From Penium margaritaceum (lineage: Eukaryota > Streptophyta > Zygnematophyceae > Desmidiales > Peniaceae), in assembly GCA_023375785.1 (NCBI GenBank), contig SZWC01003876.1, positions 89,522-143,622 of the forward strand: a stretch of 54,101 nucleotides of DNA, in the 5' to 3' direction. Every line of letters starts with the position of its first letter. Positions within the stretch are counted from its first letter, which is position 1. A program made the position numbers and the translations under genes. This document shows positions 10,172 to 20,436 of this stretch, piece by piece. The notes under the pieces are model-generated. The model worked only from the letters and a program-made list of their open reading frames with translations, had not been told where the DNA came from and searched no databases.

Positions 10172-12668
10172 ATTTTATACATGACATAATCGATGCATAA
10201 GACGACTTTTTGTTGGTATTCTCCACAAAACTGTGTTGGGACATAGTTATCTTCTGTTCACATATAGTACAGATTCTACATATGAAATTAAATCTTATTC
10301 TTAGAAATAAACAATGTAGAAGTGAGTTTAGGACGTAGAGTGTGTTTCACGTAGATGACATACTGTTGTCTAATAACTTGTTGTGTATCCATTTGTAGAT
10401 ACCAGTACAAAGCAAATGCTATTAAAGACATGTGATTGTCAAGAAGTATTCCATCGATCACGTTATTGGGATGTGCTCCGAACATTTTTTGGTCCTTTCT
10501 CGCTATTTGACATTGGCCCTTCCCCCCCCCCCCCCTCCCCAAAAGCCAAAGCGTATCTAGTCGGTGTAGCGGGGCGTGTATTGTGATAACAACAAGTTTT
10601 GTTCACGTGTGTATTGTATACTTGTGTATATTCGAACATGTTTGTCATATACACTCGTCCAAAACACTATATCTTGGAGGGGGGGTGAGGGACAGAGCCG
10701 GCGCTCGACCCCCCCCCCCCCTTTTCAAGGCTAGCGTGTATTGGGGGTGTGTAGCTGGTCATTGTGTTATTTCTTGTATGATGGACCAAAGAAACACGCG
10801 CGTGGATTCAAAGTTTAGATTATAACCACACACCAACGCTACCGATTGTCGATAGTCAACGACGTCGATGTACTATACCAGTTCACATCTATTGGAGAGA
10901 ACACATGACAAGACGATCACCACATACTATGGATACCTCCCCCCCCCCCAAAAAAAAGAACTAGAGTGTATCAAGTCAGTGTAGTCAGTGTAGCGGGGCG
11001 TGTATCATGATGACCATAGGTTTTGTTCTTTAGTGTATTATAGACTTGTGTACATTGTAACATGTCTATTAGATACATATGTCCAATACAAATTTTCCTA
11101 TTTGGGGGAGAGGGGGGGGGGGCAGAGCCAGTGTTTGATCTCCTGTCCCTCCAAAGGCTATATTGTATTGGGAGTGTGGATCTGGTCAATGTGTTATTCT
11201 TTGTACGATGGATCCAAAAAGAGTACATTTGTATATTTGAAGTCGATGGTATAACCACAAACCAACACCATAGATCATCGATAATCGATGATGTTGATGT
11301 AACCTAGTTGTTTGCGTCTAGCGGAGAGAACATGTGACAATATGGTTACCACGTAACAAGGACCCTCCCCCCTACCAAAAGCTAAAAGCTGTATCGGGTC
11401 GGCGTAGCGGGGCGTGTATTGTGATGACCATCGGTTTTGTTCACTAGTGTATTGTACACTAGAGTATATTTAAACATGTCTATCATATACAATCATCCAA
11501 TTGCACTTTGTCTGTTTGGGGGGGGGGGGGGGAGAGCCGGTGCTCGACCCCTCTCCCCCCAAATCTTAGATTGTATTGAGAGAGTGTATCTAGCCAGTGT
11601 ATTGTTTTTTATATGATGGACAAAATAACAACACTTGTGTATTTGAATTCAATAGTATAATCACACACCAACGCCACCAATTGTTGATAATCGACGACGT
11701 CAATGTGGCCTCGAGGTTCTCAAATAGTTGGAGGAGGGTGTGGTCGAGCAGGCACTCGATGTACCCCTCCCCCAAAATGGCTACTGTATGCGTATGCGTA
11801 TACGTATACGCATATGCATATATACATATGTATCGTGCTTATGTCAAGCGGGCATGACGACTGCGCCCTTGACGGGCATAGACCCAATGCTACGTGGAAG
11901 TTTGCATGAAGTGCGAACTACCACGTGCACGTGTGGGGGTTTGGGGTGGCTTGCAATTGCTATTTAAAAAGTCTGGCTGATCAAATGGTCGGCGATGAAA
12001 CCACGGGTCCTATTTCCCGCTAACCGTCCATATAGAAGATCCATTAAACTTCTGCTTCAACGGCTCATGAGACCCACCACCGTTGAAATTTGTCGCTGGT
12101 CATCAATTAGTAGGGAAAAAATAGGAAAATGTAGTCCGGTTTTGCATTCATTTGTTCTATAACGAGACATATTGGGTTAGCTCATAGACCAGCCCACTAC
12201 CAAGCCAATATAGGACAAAGGTCTGGGCTCCCCCTGAGCCCCACTCCTACAAGGCCGAGCAGGAGCCCGAGCAGCAAGGAAAATAGAACAAAGAACCGCG
12301 ATCTGTGACCTTGGGTTGGTTTTACTACCCGAATTGTCAGAGTCAAGAAACATGCATTTGTAGTGATGACAGCTTTACCAAACTTAAGGTCTACGTGCTC
12401 AACTAGGTGTTGTTACGAGAAATGTAAATTGAGTCGTGAGACACTGTACCATGATTTATATCACGTATTATAAAGTCAAAAGGTAATCCTTCCACGTTGT
12501 TTCCTATGTTTAATCACACAAAGACACTCTCATATGTATGATTAGATATTAGAAATAAAATGATGATGTAAGTTCCACGAAGGTACCATGAAACTTCGAA
12601 GTGCACGGGTTAAACGGGTACACTGAATGGAGCGTGTGTTATTAAGGGGTGATTGACCATAAGTGCGT
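10172..12668. other. 2.5 kb block inserted in the copia relic gag
   Basis: Gag homology stops at about 10171 and resumes at about 12669. The block between is unrelated to copia 2. Its middle is the tandem repeat at 10550-11790. 11790-11850 has a run of CGTATGCGTATACGTATACGCATATG-like alternating purine/pyrimidine units. 11860-12660 shows no gene or repeat that I recognise. No terminal inverted repeats were seen at the block ends. Confidence 0.5.
10550..11790. repeat. Three tandem ~415 bp repeats with G-run and C-run cores
   Basis: Three diverged copies share the same landmark order: TAGCGGGGCGTGTAT (10567, 10991, 11405), a G run, GAGCCGGTGCTCGACCCC or a variant, a C run, GTATAACCACAAACCAACACC-like sequence, a short dyad around TCGATAATCGA, then a CCTCCCCC run closing the unit. 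Anchor spacing is 424 and 414 bases. A partial copy, the closing C run, precedes the first unit at 10522-10540. No protein is encoded. Confidence 0.8.
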
Positions 12669-13560
12669 CTCACCCAGGAATGGGCGAAAGTCGACCACAG
12701 TCTTTTGCGGCTTGGCGTCTGTAGACCTCGCATTGCTCTCGCTAATGTTTGGACCTAGTGAGTATCCCGGGTCCTTATTGGTTGTGGTAGTAGGGCCAGA
12801 TGCCCTCATAATCGGTCCAGACCTGGAATGGAGTCACCTTGCAATTGAAGCCCCCATCTCTATAATAACAAGGTGGGGGTGTCTCTAATTCATTTGGTCG
12901 CCATTCTTTAGGGAGGGTAGCCTCAGGCTTGGGAGATGGTGGACAAGGTACATGGAGACCACCATTACACGAAATGCCATAAAAAGTGAACGCTCCTGAA
13001 TGACATATCTGATCCTGACAGGGAGAAGGTGGTGGGGTCAGAGGCTGTGACCCCAGACGTAGCTCGCAAATGGACTCCATTAGGACACGAATTCCATCCT
13101 CACGCGTGTCATCCTGTATCTCCTCCTCACCTACGGTGTCAACATGTGACAAGGGATGCAGAGGCCATAGTGATGTGTAGGATGTGGATTGTTGAACGGG
13201 TGATGCAGCTCCAGCATGTCCTCCTAGTGGTTGTTGTGAGGCCCCTCAACAACCACTGAGTAACTCAGTGATCTCCTGCAAGACGCTGGTCCGATCTCGC
13301 TACTATCTAGACATCTCATAATGCGTCCAACAAAGTTCGTCAATTGCGATTGACTACAACCGTGGACTCGTGATGCTCAAAGGGGAAGAAGAGGAGGAGT
13401 CTCCTTGCCCCTTGTCCTAGTAACAGACGACCAGCATCGGAGAGCTCAGTATGGGTCCCAACGTCAAAATGGCCCAAAGAAGAAACTGACAGCATTTCTG
13501 AAGGAGTCAAGACGTTGAAGGAAAAAATGCTTGTTATCTGAAAATTTATAGAAATCATCA
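12669..13560 (-). pseudogene. Copia gag N-terminal half, relic
   Basis: The minus strand reads ELETPPPCYYRDGGFNCK and TPFQVWTDYEGIWPYYHNQ (12775-12900), matching DFETPPPVYITEDGFDCW and FQVWPTSEGVWPYYHSQ of the copia gag at 42127-42240. KTVVDFRPFLGE follows at 12669-12702. Upstream, the N-terminal part is open in places (12775-13152) but has no intact start. Confidence 0.75.
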
Positions 13561-14208
13561 CCACTGGTAATGAAATCAGCATAACATATATTGTGCTAGC
13601 GTATTATACATAGATATACTTTATGCCACTGTTTTTTTCTGTCCTCTTTATTTGTCGTGCGGATCCTATGTGACCAAGGAAGGAGGTGACCGCATCACTC
13701 CGTGCCTATGGCAACATAGGGGTCCCGTAGGCCTATGTAGCTATTGTGTTGTACCGTGCAACTTGTGCAAAGCTGCATAGCAGTGCTGCTACATAGAACC
13801 GATGAGCATCAAAACTATCACAAAAGCATTGCTACACAAGAGAGTAGCCGTTGCTACTGCTACTGCTAGTGTCACTATAACAATTGTAATTCTCCTACAG
13901 TGCTACTATTGTTACTTGTGGCTGTTGATACCGATGTGGCTACTAGCTACTACCAATGTTGCATTTTTCAACTACTTGCAGCAGGCGCCACGAGTTGCTT
14001 ACTGTGAGCTTCCTTTTCCCCTTTTTCTGGTGTGTCAAGTATGGTATATAGAAACGGTTGCTGGTGCTATCCGGTGTTTTTGCTACCACTCGGTGTGGCT
14101 GCTACGACTCATCACTGACGTAGTTCCTATTACTATGGTGGTGGTAGTTGCGTGGTGACGCTGTTGTTACTGACATCGGGACAACGTCTCTGCTGCCAAT
14201 TTCTGCCA
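13561..14208 (-). other. Copia relic leader (CAG-rich on the minus strand)
   Basis: This lies between the gag N-terminus and the 5' LTR. From about 13740 the plus strand is rich in GCTACTGCT and GTTGCTGGTG, the decayed complement of the CAG-rich leader seen in copia 2 at 40340-40900. The primer site next to the LTR (about 14195-14208) no longer matches initiator tRNA-Met. 13561-13740 shows nothing recognisable. Confidence 0.55.
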
Positions 14209-14854
14209 TGAGAGACTGCTAGAAAGTTTCCTAGCCTTGATGTTGTTGGCGTGGCGACATTGCCTAGTCAGTTGGAGCACTAGAAAAGAAGCATGTGCAA
14301 GAAACAGCAACGGTTGGGCCAGGGGGACACACAAAGACCCATAAGATTGAATGACTTAGAAATAAAGAGAGAAATGACAACTGGCAAGCACATCGCGCAA
14401 ATACTTGTCACACCGCACGGTAGGTGACGCACACGGCGGTGTCAGTTTGTCTTGAAACCGGCAAAAGACCACTATTTTGACCATAACTCTATGCACAAGC
14501 ATCCGAACACAACACCGTCTGGACTTAGAGATGCAAAATCTCAAGCCGGATGCTACAACTGGTCACAAGTACAGGTCCAGCTTTGATTAGTAGACACACA
14601 ATGCAAAACATATAAACTGGGCTTAAGAGCCATTCCGTCGACACAACTCTAGCGACTAGAGAACACTTGTACATCACCCCAGCAAGCACGTAGGACGCCT
14701 CGGCAGCTGTCTAGAACCTGCTGGTGGGTGTACCCACCACCTATCAGTGCTCCGGCACCAGTTTTGTCTGCATTAGGGATCTGCACGAGCATGGACATGA
14801 CGGAGTGGTCACAGTGAAATGTACAAAGAGATGGGTACGGCTCACATCACAACA
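14209..14854 (-). repeat. 5' LTR of the minus-strand copia relic
   Basis: 646 bp, homologous to 4164-4807 and, reversed, to the copia 2 LTRs. Shared landmarks include AGACCACT.TTTTG..C.TAACTCT, CACAACACCGTCT and ATCTGCACGAGCATGGAC. It ends CACATCACAACA at 14854. Confidence 0.8.
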
Positions 14855-15420
14855 ACAGGGGTGCAACAAGGCCGCGACTAGGGCACAACTAGAAAATGTC
14901 CAGGGAACTACTAGATTTCAACTAAATGGTCAGAGGGCGCATCTAGGGTGTAACTAGGCCACAACAAGGGTATAACAAGGGCAGGGCAAGGGTGCCCCGA
15001 GGATGCAAGTAGGGCTAGCCAACAGCGGTGCGAATAGGGTGCCAACACAAATTAGCAATGCATTTAGCACTAGCAATTAGCAACTCCAGGGCAGGGATAG
15101 TGCAAAAATAAGAAGCGGTCTAGACGCAACTACGGCGCATCTACAATGCAACTAGGGTGTAACTAGGGTGAAACTGAGATACAACTAGGAATCATCAGGG
15201 AAACAGGTTGGAAGGGACTACAGCACAACTAGGATGCATATAAGGTACACCTAGGATGCATCTAGGGTGCATTTGGGATGTAGCTATGGTGTCTTTAGGG
15301 CACAAGTAGGATTCAATTGGGAAAAAACAGGACACGACTAGAGGGTAACCAGGGCACAACTACGACATAACTAAAGTGCAACAGGGGAAAGGATAGGACA
15401 CAACAAGGGTACACTTTGTT
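14855..15420 (+). repeat. Array of degenerate 11-12 bp unit (CAACTAGGGTG), left arm
   Basis: About 50 variants of GGTGCAACTAGG, such as GGGTGTAACTAGG, GCACAACTAGG and GATGCATCTAGG, follow each other with frequent point changes and small gaps. The same unit recurs in reverse orientation at 16137-16610. See the foldback finding. Confidence 0.75.
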
Positions 15421-16058
15421 CATAGGGAAGAAGAATGTGCGGAGGATTAACAGATGAGATATGTTATAGGAGTGAACGCACGCACTAATCCAATAGTTGG
15501 TCATCACATCGCAAAGAAAAAACAAGACACAAGGACTGAAGTGAGAGAGTACGAGCGAGCGTGGGTGGCGAGGCCATCCATGCGAGGGTGCATTGTGTGG
15601 AAACTTGACGCCATCCACGATGTTGAGACCTACCATACGGATTTTAACACATGGAAGCTACTCGCACTGTAAACCAAAAAGTTAAACAACAAGACACATA
15701 ATGATTAGAAACACAAAAACTCAACAAACAAACCCCCAAGCATGCAAGATAAAACAGTGCCATGTCCTCCACGTGCGTATGTAGCGTGCATGCATAGTAT
15801 TCATGTATAGCTAAAATTCTAAAAGCTCATAAAATGATGTATGAATCAATCCCCATATGGGTTAATCTACCTGTACCTTCAGCCACCGCCACCACCAACT
15901 ACATGTGGCCTGTGTTGAGTGAGTTGCTAAGTGCATCGGCATTAATTCTTAAATTCCATGCTTGTTTGGGCATTTGTCAGTTTTATACATGGTAGTGCGT
16001 AACGTTGAAACCAAGAGATCACTTGCATGGTCTCAAATCCCACAACAACACACAAAAG
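15421..16058. other. Spacer between the two inverted arrays
   Basis: Unique sequence of about 640 bp. One 72-codon plus-strand frame (15454-15672) has no recognisable homology. No other feature is seen. Confidence 0.4.
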
Positions 16059-16610
16059 GGAGGACTAGGGTGCAACTATGGTGCAACTAGGGCATGAATA
16101 GAGTGCGCCTATAGGAAAGAAAGGTACCCCTTTGTGCTCTAGTTGAAACCAACTTGGACCCTAGTTGAACCCTAGTTTTTCTTAGTCATGTCTAGTTGAA
16201 CTCCAGCTATGGCGTAGGAGCACCTGTGTTGTGTCCTATTTTTACCCTAGTTGCATCCAAGTTGCACCTTATGTGCGTCCTAGTTACGTCCTAAATACAC
16301 TCTAGATTTGTCTTTGTCGCACCCTAGTTACATCCTAGTTCCACCCTAGTTTCACCCTAGTTGCACCCTAGTTATGTCCTAGTTGATCTCTTGTTACATC
16401 CTAGTTACACCCTAGTTGCACCGTTGATGTACGCTAGTTTCACCATAGTTGCATCATAGTTAAACCCTTGTACCCTAGTTGTGCACTTGTTGCACCCTAT
16501 TTTCACCCAAGTCATATACGCATCGCACCTTGCTTGCGTCCTAGTTACATCCTAGTGTGCCTTTGTTGCACACTAATTGAATCCTAGTTGCACCCTACCA
16601 AGAGGTAAAA
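16059..16610 (-). repeat. Array of the same 11-12 bp unit, inverted right arm
   Basis: After three plus-orientation units (16062-16100), the array from 16137 to 16605 runs as CCCTAGTTGCA, CCTAGTTACAT, CCTAGTTTCAC and similar. These are the reverse complement of the left-arm unit. About 40 degenerate copies are visible. Confidence 0.75.
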
Positions 16611-16984
16611 TCAACTCTCATGTGAATCCCACATCCGACACACACTCCCAGAGTCGTTCTGCTCAGTTAGGGGTTCAGCAAGCCATCCAAAATTCTATTC
16701 ACAAATTCTATGCTACTTGTGAAGAAAGGGAACAGATATATGCAAATACACATGGACAAGAGGACACTGAACACCATCACCAACCACGATTGCCACCCTC
16801 TTCCATGTCAACGTGCAAAGTTTTGTAACAACTTCGAGGAACAAGAATAATCGCGAAGTATGACCTACAAAGCATTTATCAACACATTTTTGTACAATAA
16901 AGGACGGTAAAAAGATGGCAATTTTCACTAGCTACATGCATTTTGGGTTCACGATTATGTTGCTAGAATATAAAAGGTACAAGC
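16611..16984. other. Unique sequence, nothing recognised
   Basis: No repeat unit and no protein similarity seen between the inverted array and the gypsy pol relic. Confidence 0.35.
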
Positions 16985-17560
16985 AAGATCTATGTAGTCC
17001 ATGGAAGACAATCATGCACCGTACCACAATGATTTAGTCGTCATGTATCTTGTTGAGACCCTTGAGCACATGTACACAATTTAGGAGTTTGGTGGACATC
17101 TCTGGGAAGTCCTCAAGACTTCACAAAGAAAGAAATACTATTGTTGAAGTGCAATTTTGGTCACCTTTGGATTTTTTTTGCCACAATGGCACCGCTAAAG
17201 TAGAGACAATCCTTCATTAGCCAACGTCCACCATCGTTTAGGACTTCTTGGTTCTTATCAACTTCTACAGATTGATTTTTCCATTTGTAAGATACTATAT
17301 TAGAGTGCCATGACCTATTTCTGATCTCACTCACAAAGGATCTGAGTTGGGAAGACAGGAAGTAACGGGATTTCAACTACTCAAGGAACACTTCAAATTT
17401 CATGCCACCCGTATGATTGGCAGACCCAACACTAGAATACATCATGGTCATTGACCTGCTTCATTGAGCAATTGGATCCATTCTCCTCCAAGGCAATAGT
17501 TGTGGAGAAAAACCACTTGTATTCATGACGATAAAATTTTGTTGAGCCGGAGCTAAACTA
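16985..17560 (+). pseudogene. Ty3/gypsy reverse transcriptase-RNase H, relic (type 1)
   Basis: The plus strand reads APYHNDLVVMYLVETLEHMYT then GGHLWEVLKTSQRKKYY. This is the gypsy RT palm around the catalytic YxDD box, here decayed to YLVE. LADPTLEYIMVIDLL and IGSILLQ follow (about 17420-17500), the start of RNase H. There are many stops and a long stretch of scrambled frames between. It is homologous to the RT/RNase H of gypsy D (37000-37600) but belongs to a different lineage. Confidence 0.7.
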
Positions 17561-17959
17561 CACGGTGTACAAATAGGAGATGGTGGTGGTCTTACATGAG
17601 TTTGAGAGGTGATGGTGCTCTTTGGAACAGTTACGATGTGTGGTGCACACTGTTCACAATGCATCAATGAATCTCTAGACTTTGCCAAAAACAAACTTCA
17701 AAATAGTCTATTGACGGAGTTCCTCGAGTCTAACGTTTACATTGACATCGAGTATCACTGTTGAAAAACAAACCAAACAAGTTTTTGATTGAGCGACCAT
17801 GTATGGTGGCCGAGGATAGCACAACGCTCGTAAAACAAGGCTCATTTCTCACGAGGTTATTTCCATATGGTTACAAGGAGTTTGATGGCTACAACAAACG
17901 TATATTTTGGTTCGACAACCCATATTGGCAAGGTGGTTCACTCGCCAAACCGTCGTACG
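17561..17959 (+). pseudogene. Gypsy RNase H to integrase zinc-finger interval, badly decayed
   Basis: By position this should hold the end of RNase H and the H2C2 finger of the same element. I see only FLESNVYIDIEYHC near 17730, matching the family's DYDIEYRPGK-type motif, and an open frame at 17761-18045 without clear similarity. Confidence 0.4.
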
Positions 17960-18660
17960 ACCTAGTGACATGCTATGTCTCACGTCATTGGGGGAGTGCC
18001 ACAAAATGTGTCTGGGTGGATACTTTAGATAGAATAAGATGTTAGAACTTGTAAAGTACTAGCAGTGGTATAAGATCCAAAATGGCTTCATAAAATACTA
18101 CAAGATGTTTGATGAATTTCAATGGAAAAACCCAGGACAAACCAACCCCCCGAGTTTTCTTGACGTGCTATCGATACCGAAAGAACCATGGTCATACATC
18201 TCTATGTAGGTCTAGATGAGCTTGCCCATCACACTGGAGGGTTATGATGTAGTCCTCCTTGTAATTTTTTAGATCCCAAAGATGTTGTATTTCATCTAGA
18301 CTACAACGACGGTCACCGCTAGGGGAATACCGCGGCTCTACCTCAACAATATAGTCCGACAATACAATGTTTCCTCTAGAACAAGCAATAGATATGGATG
18401 GTTCACTACTAGAATATGGTGGGAGATGAAGACTCGCTACAACATTCAGATCTAATCATTTATCACCTCCATCCTCGGATCAACGGGGAGAGAGATCCCT
18501 CCAATAAAACGCTCGAACGATTGCTCTCAACATTGTGCGAGCCACATGGGACAGGTTAGGCAGTCAAGTTGCCAACCGTCGAGCGAGCATACAACTTTAT
18601 TATCTCCACAACGACAGGCAGAATTCCAATTTGATTGGTATAATGCAACTCGGGCTGGTT
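17960..18660 (+). pseudogene. Ty3/gypsy integrase, relic (type 1)
   Basis: The plus strand reads SIPKEPWSYISM, SLPITLEGYDVVLLVI, TTTTVTARGIPRLYLNNIVRQ and then ASHMGQVRQSSCQPSSEH. These correspond in order to the integrase core and following segment seen intact in gypsy D (PKEPWADISMDFITGLP at 38244-38290). The first catalytic Asp is lost at an in-frame stop. Confidence 0.7.
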
Positions 18661-18794
18661 TGCAAGGTTCTTGCAATGAATTCAACATCCAACGATGATA
18701 ATCCCAGAGCATAAGGAATTAGACTTGCCAAAAAACTGTAAAGACCTAAGGGGTCATGAAGTGAGCTGATGAAAGCCATCACACAGAAAGAAAT

Positions 18795-19151
18795 TTCAAT
18801 TTTAGTATTTGTGTCTTACCTAGCTCAACAAATCTTCGATTACAGGGACAAGACTATGAGAAGCACAATTATAATTGGTTGGAGCCACACACAATTGAAG
18901 AGATGTGAAGGCCAATTGTTGTAAGGTAGCACCTCTTTGACTATATAGTTATCCACCCGATGTTCCACATTGCCATATTAAGTGCTACCAGTATCCAAGC
19001 AAGCAGCCCATGGCAAAGACGTGCCTCCTCTACCAACTATCACAAAATATAATGGCATGAAGTATGCTCTTTAAGGTATTTTTAGACACCGTCGAGGAGG
19101 AAACATGACAAGGTATCTTATCAAGTGACAGGGCTACAACGCTTTGCACAA
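18795..19151 (+). pseudogene. Gypsy pol C-terminus and chromodomain, relic (type 1)
   Basis: The plus strand reads WLEPHTIEEM, FDYIVIHPMFHIAILSAT, then VPPLPTITKYNGMKYAL and RHRRGGNMTRYLIK, QGYNALHNI. The second part is a chromodomain, the histone-reading targeting module that defines chromoviruses. Three stops break it. Homology ends about 19151, roughly 100 bases before the copia 1 assembly duplication. Confidence 0.7.
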
Positions 19152-19246
19152 TATCATAGTGATCTTTGTGTTTATTCGAAGCATTATTATGAGTTTCGTC
19201 CATGTTCAATTATGAAAGTAGGTGAGCTTTGGGAGAACTAGTCAAG

Positions 19247-19707
19247 TACTTCCTCTATCCTAAGCTTGATACTGTTGCATATGTTTGCCCCTTGTTCAGT
19301 CTTGTGCGACGGATCAGGAACGCTCTGCCCCTTGTGGAGGTATGACCCCTGGATTTGTTGTAGGGTGACTCGACTATGCTCTGTCTCATGTGAGATATGA
19401 CCTGTGAGTACACCATGTAGGTGAGTGGTTAACTTGGCCATTTTGTTGATTTGGCCAAGTGAGAGGTCATGAGTTCNTACTTCCTCTATCCTAAGCTTGA
19501 TACTGTTGCATATGTTTGCCCCTTGTTCAGTCTTGTGCGACGGATCAGGAACGCTCTGCCCCTTGTGGAGGTATGACCCCTGGATTTGTTGTAGGGTGAC
19601 TCGACTATGCTCTGTCTCATGTGAGATATGACCTGTGAGTACACCATGTAGGTGAGTGGTTAACTTGGCCATTTTGTTGATTTGGCCAAATGAGAGGTCA
19701 TGAGTTG
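19247..19707. other. Assembly duplication around N at 19477
   Basis: 19247-19476 and 19478-19707 are nearly identical 230 bp blocks separated by a single N. Both contain the GATAC target site and the first ~204 bases of the copia 1 LTR. The first block appears to be an unmerged contig end. Using the second block, the 5' LTR is 653 bp, exactly the length of the 3' LTR. Confidence 0.88.
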
Positions 19708-20156
19708 GATCCTGGCTCCATGCACGTCTTGGTTGTTATGGAAGCTTCCAAGAAAGAAAGTCCGTAGCTTCTGGGAAGCAACACGGCTGATCAGTCACCT
19801 TGGCACAAGGATGCTTATGTGTTAAGCCCGCAGCGCAAGTCTCTTGGTGATGTGGCAGGGTCAAGCCACTTCTCAGGAATGTGCTTTTGAGTTCTAGGAC
19901 TGGACAGACAGCTCTAAAAGGACTTGTCTTGCATGCTGATAAATTAACCCTTGCTTGATGCTCTCTTGTGTATTGACGACTTGAGCTCTTCTTGAGATGT
20001 AATGCTAGGGCGTTAGTACTCTTGAAGGTGAACTGAATGCCCGATTAAGTTTGGGGTGCATGACACATGTCAACAAAGGAAGAAGGCCTAAAAACCTTTG
20101 TGAGCTTTTCGGTTTCGCGGCTTCTCTGCCAGAGGTGGTTAGCTCAGTAGCTAACA
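19504..20156 (+). repeat. 5' LTR of copia 1
   Basis: 653 bp, same length as the 3' LTR. Its TATA box is mutated (CTCTAAAAGG near 19912, versus CTATAAAAGG in the 3' LTR). It is preceded by the target-site copy GATAC. Confidence 0.92.
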
Positions 20157-20436
20157 AAGGATTATGGGCCCACTCCTCTTGTTAGGGAAGTTTCACGCAC
20201 GCAATCGCTAAGGTCACAAGCAGTGAGAGCGCCTTCGCTATCACCCAACTTCTCTGTTTGCAGGGCAACATCAGCAGGAGGGGAATGCAACACATCTGCA
20301 CCTTTCTACCTTGGGAGCTGACATCAGCCTTCATCAGCCTACATCAGCCTACATCTGCTTGCAACGGCCAACGTGAATAGGGGAAGCAGTTTCCTCTTCT
20401 CACCAACAGCCTACAGCGACCTCAAACACAGGTTCA
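20157..20436 (+). other. Copia 1 leader; primer site not of the usual type
   Basis: The base after the LTR begins AAGGATTATGGGCCCAC, which does not match the initiator tRNA-Met primer site (TGGTATCAGAGC) used by the other elements here. It may use another tRNA, or the site may have mutated. The leader contains three CATCAGCCTA/CATCAGCC repeats at 20331-20356. Confidence 0.5.

Larger units (their letters stand above)
4164..14854 (-). mobile_element. Ty1/copia element, family 2, decayed copy with both LTRs
   Basis: Read on the minus strand this is the same family as the copia element at 39624-48373: LTR, CAG-rich leader, gag, protease, integrase, reverse transcriptase, RNase H, LTR. The 5' LTR is at 14209-14854 and the 3' LTR at 4164-4807. 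All reading frames are broken by many stops and indels. Two insertions lengthen it: a small TIR element (8255-8742) and a 2.5 kb block (10172-12668). The flanks show no convincing target duplication, consistent with age. It is possible that 4164-10171 and 12669-14854 come from two different copies (see findings). Confidence 0.85.

Noticed and set aside
13802..14158. 118-codon plus-strand frame with hydrophobic stretches, considered as a membrane protein
   Set aside because: It lies antisense to the decayed CAG-rich copia leader; the hydrophobic residues come from CTG/CTA triplets.
15454..15672. 72-codon frame in the spacer of the foldback-like structure, considered as a possible transposase fragment
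   Set aside because: No transposase motif, and its length is expected by chance.
14855..16610. Short-repeat arrays considered as a CRISPR array
   Set aside because: The unit is 11-12 bp, degenerate, without unique spacers, inverted between arms, and the DNA is eukaryotic.
17761..18045. 94-codon plus-strand frame considered as a host gene
   Set aside because: It sits between the RNase H and integrase fragments of a gypsy relic and has no independent similarity.
20133..20156. Possible tRNA gene start at the copia 1 LTR end (TAGCTCAGTAGC)
   Set aside because: No cloverleaf, acceptor stem or correctly placed B box follows; kept only as a low-interest observation on the LTR.
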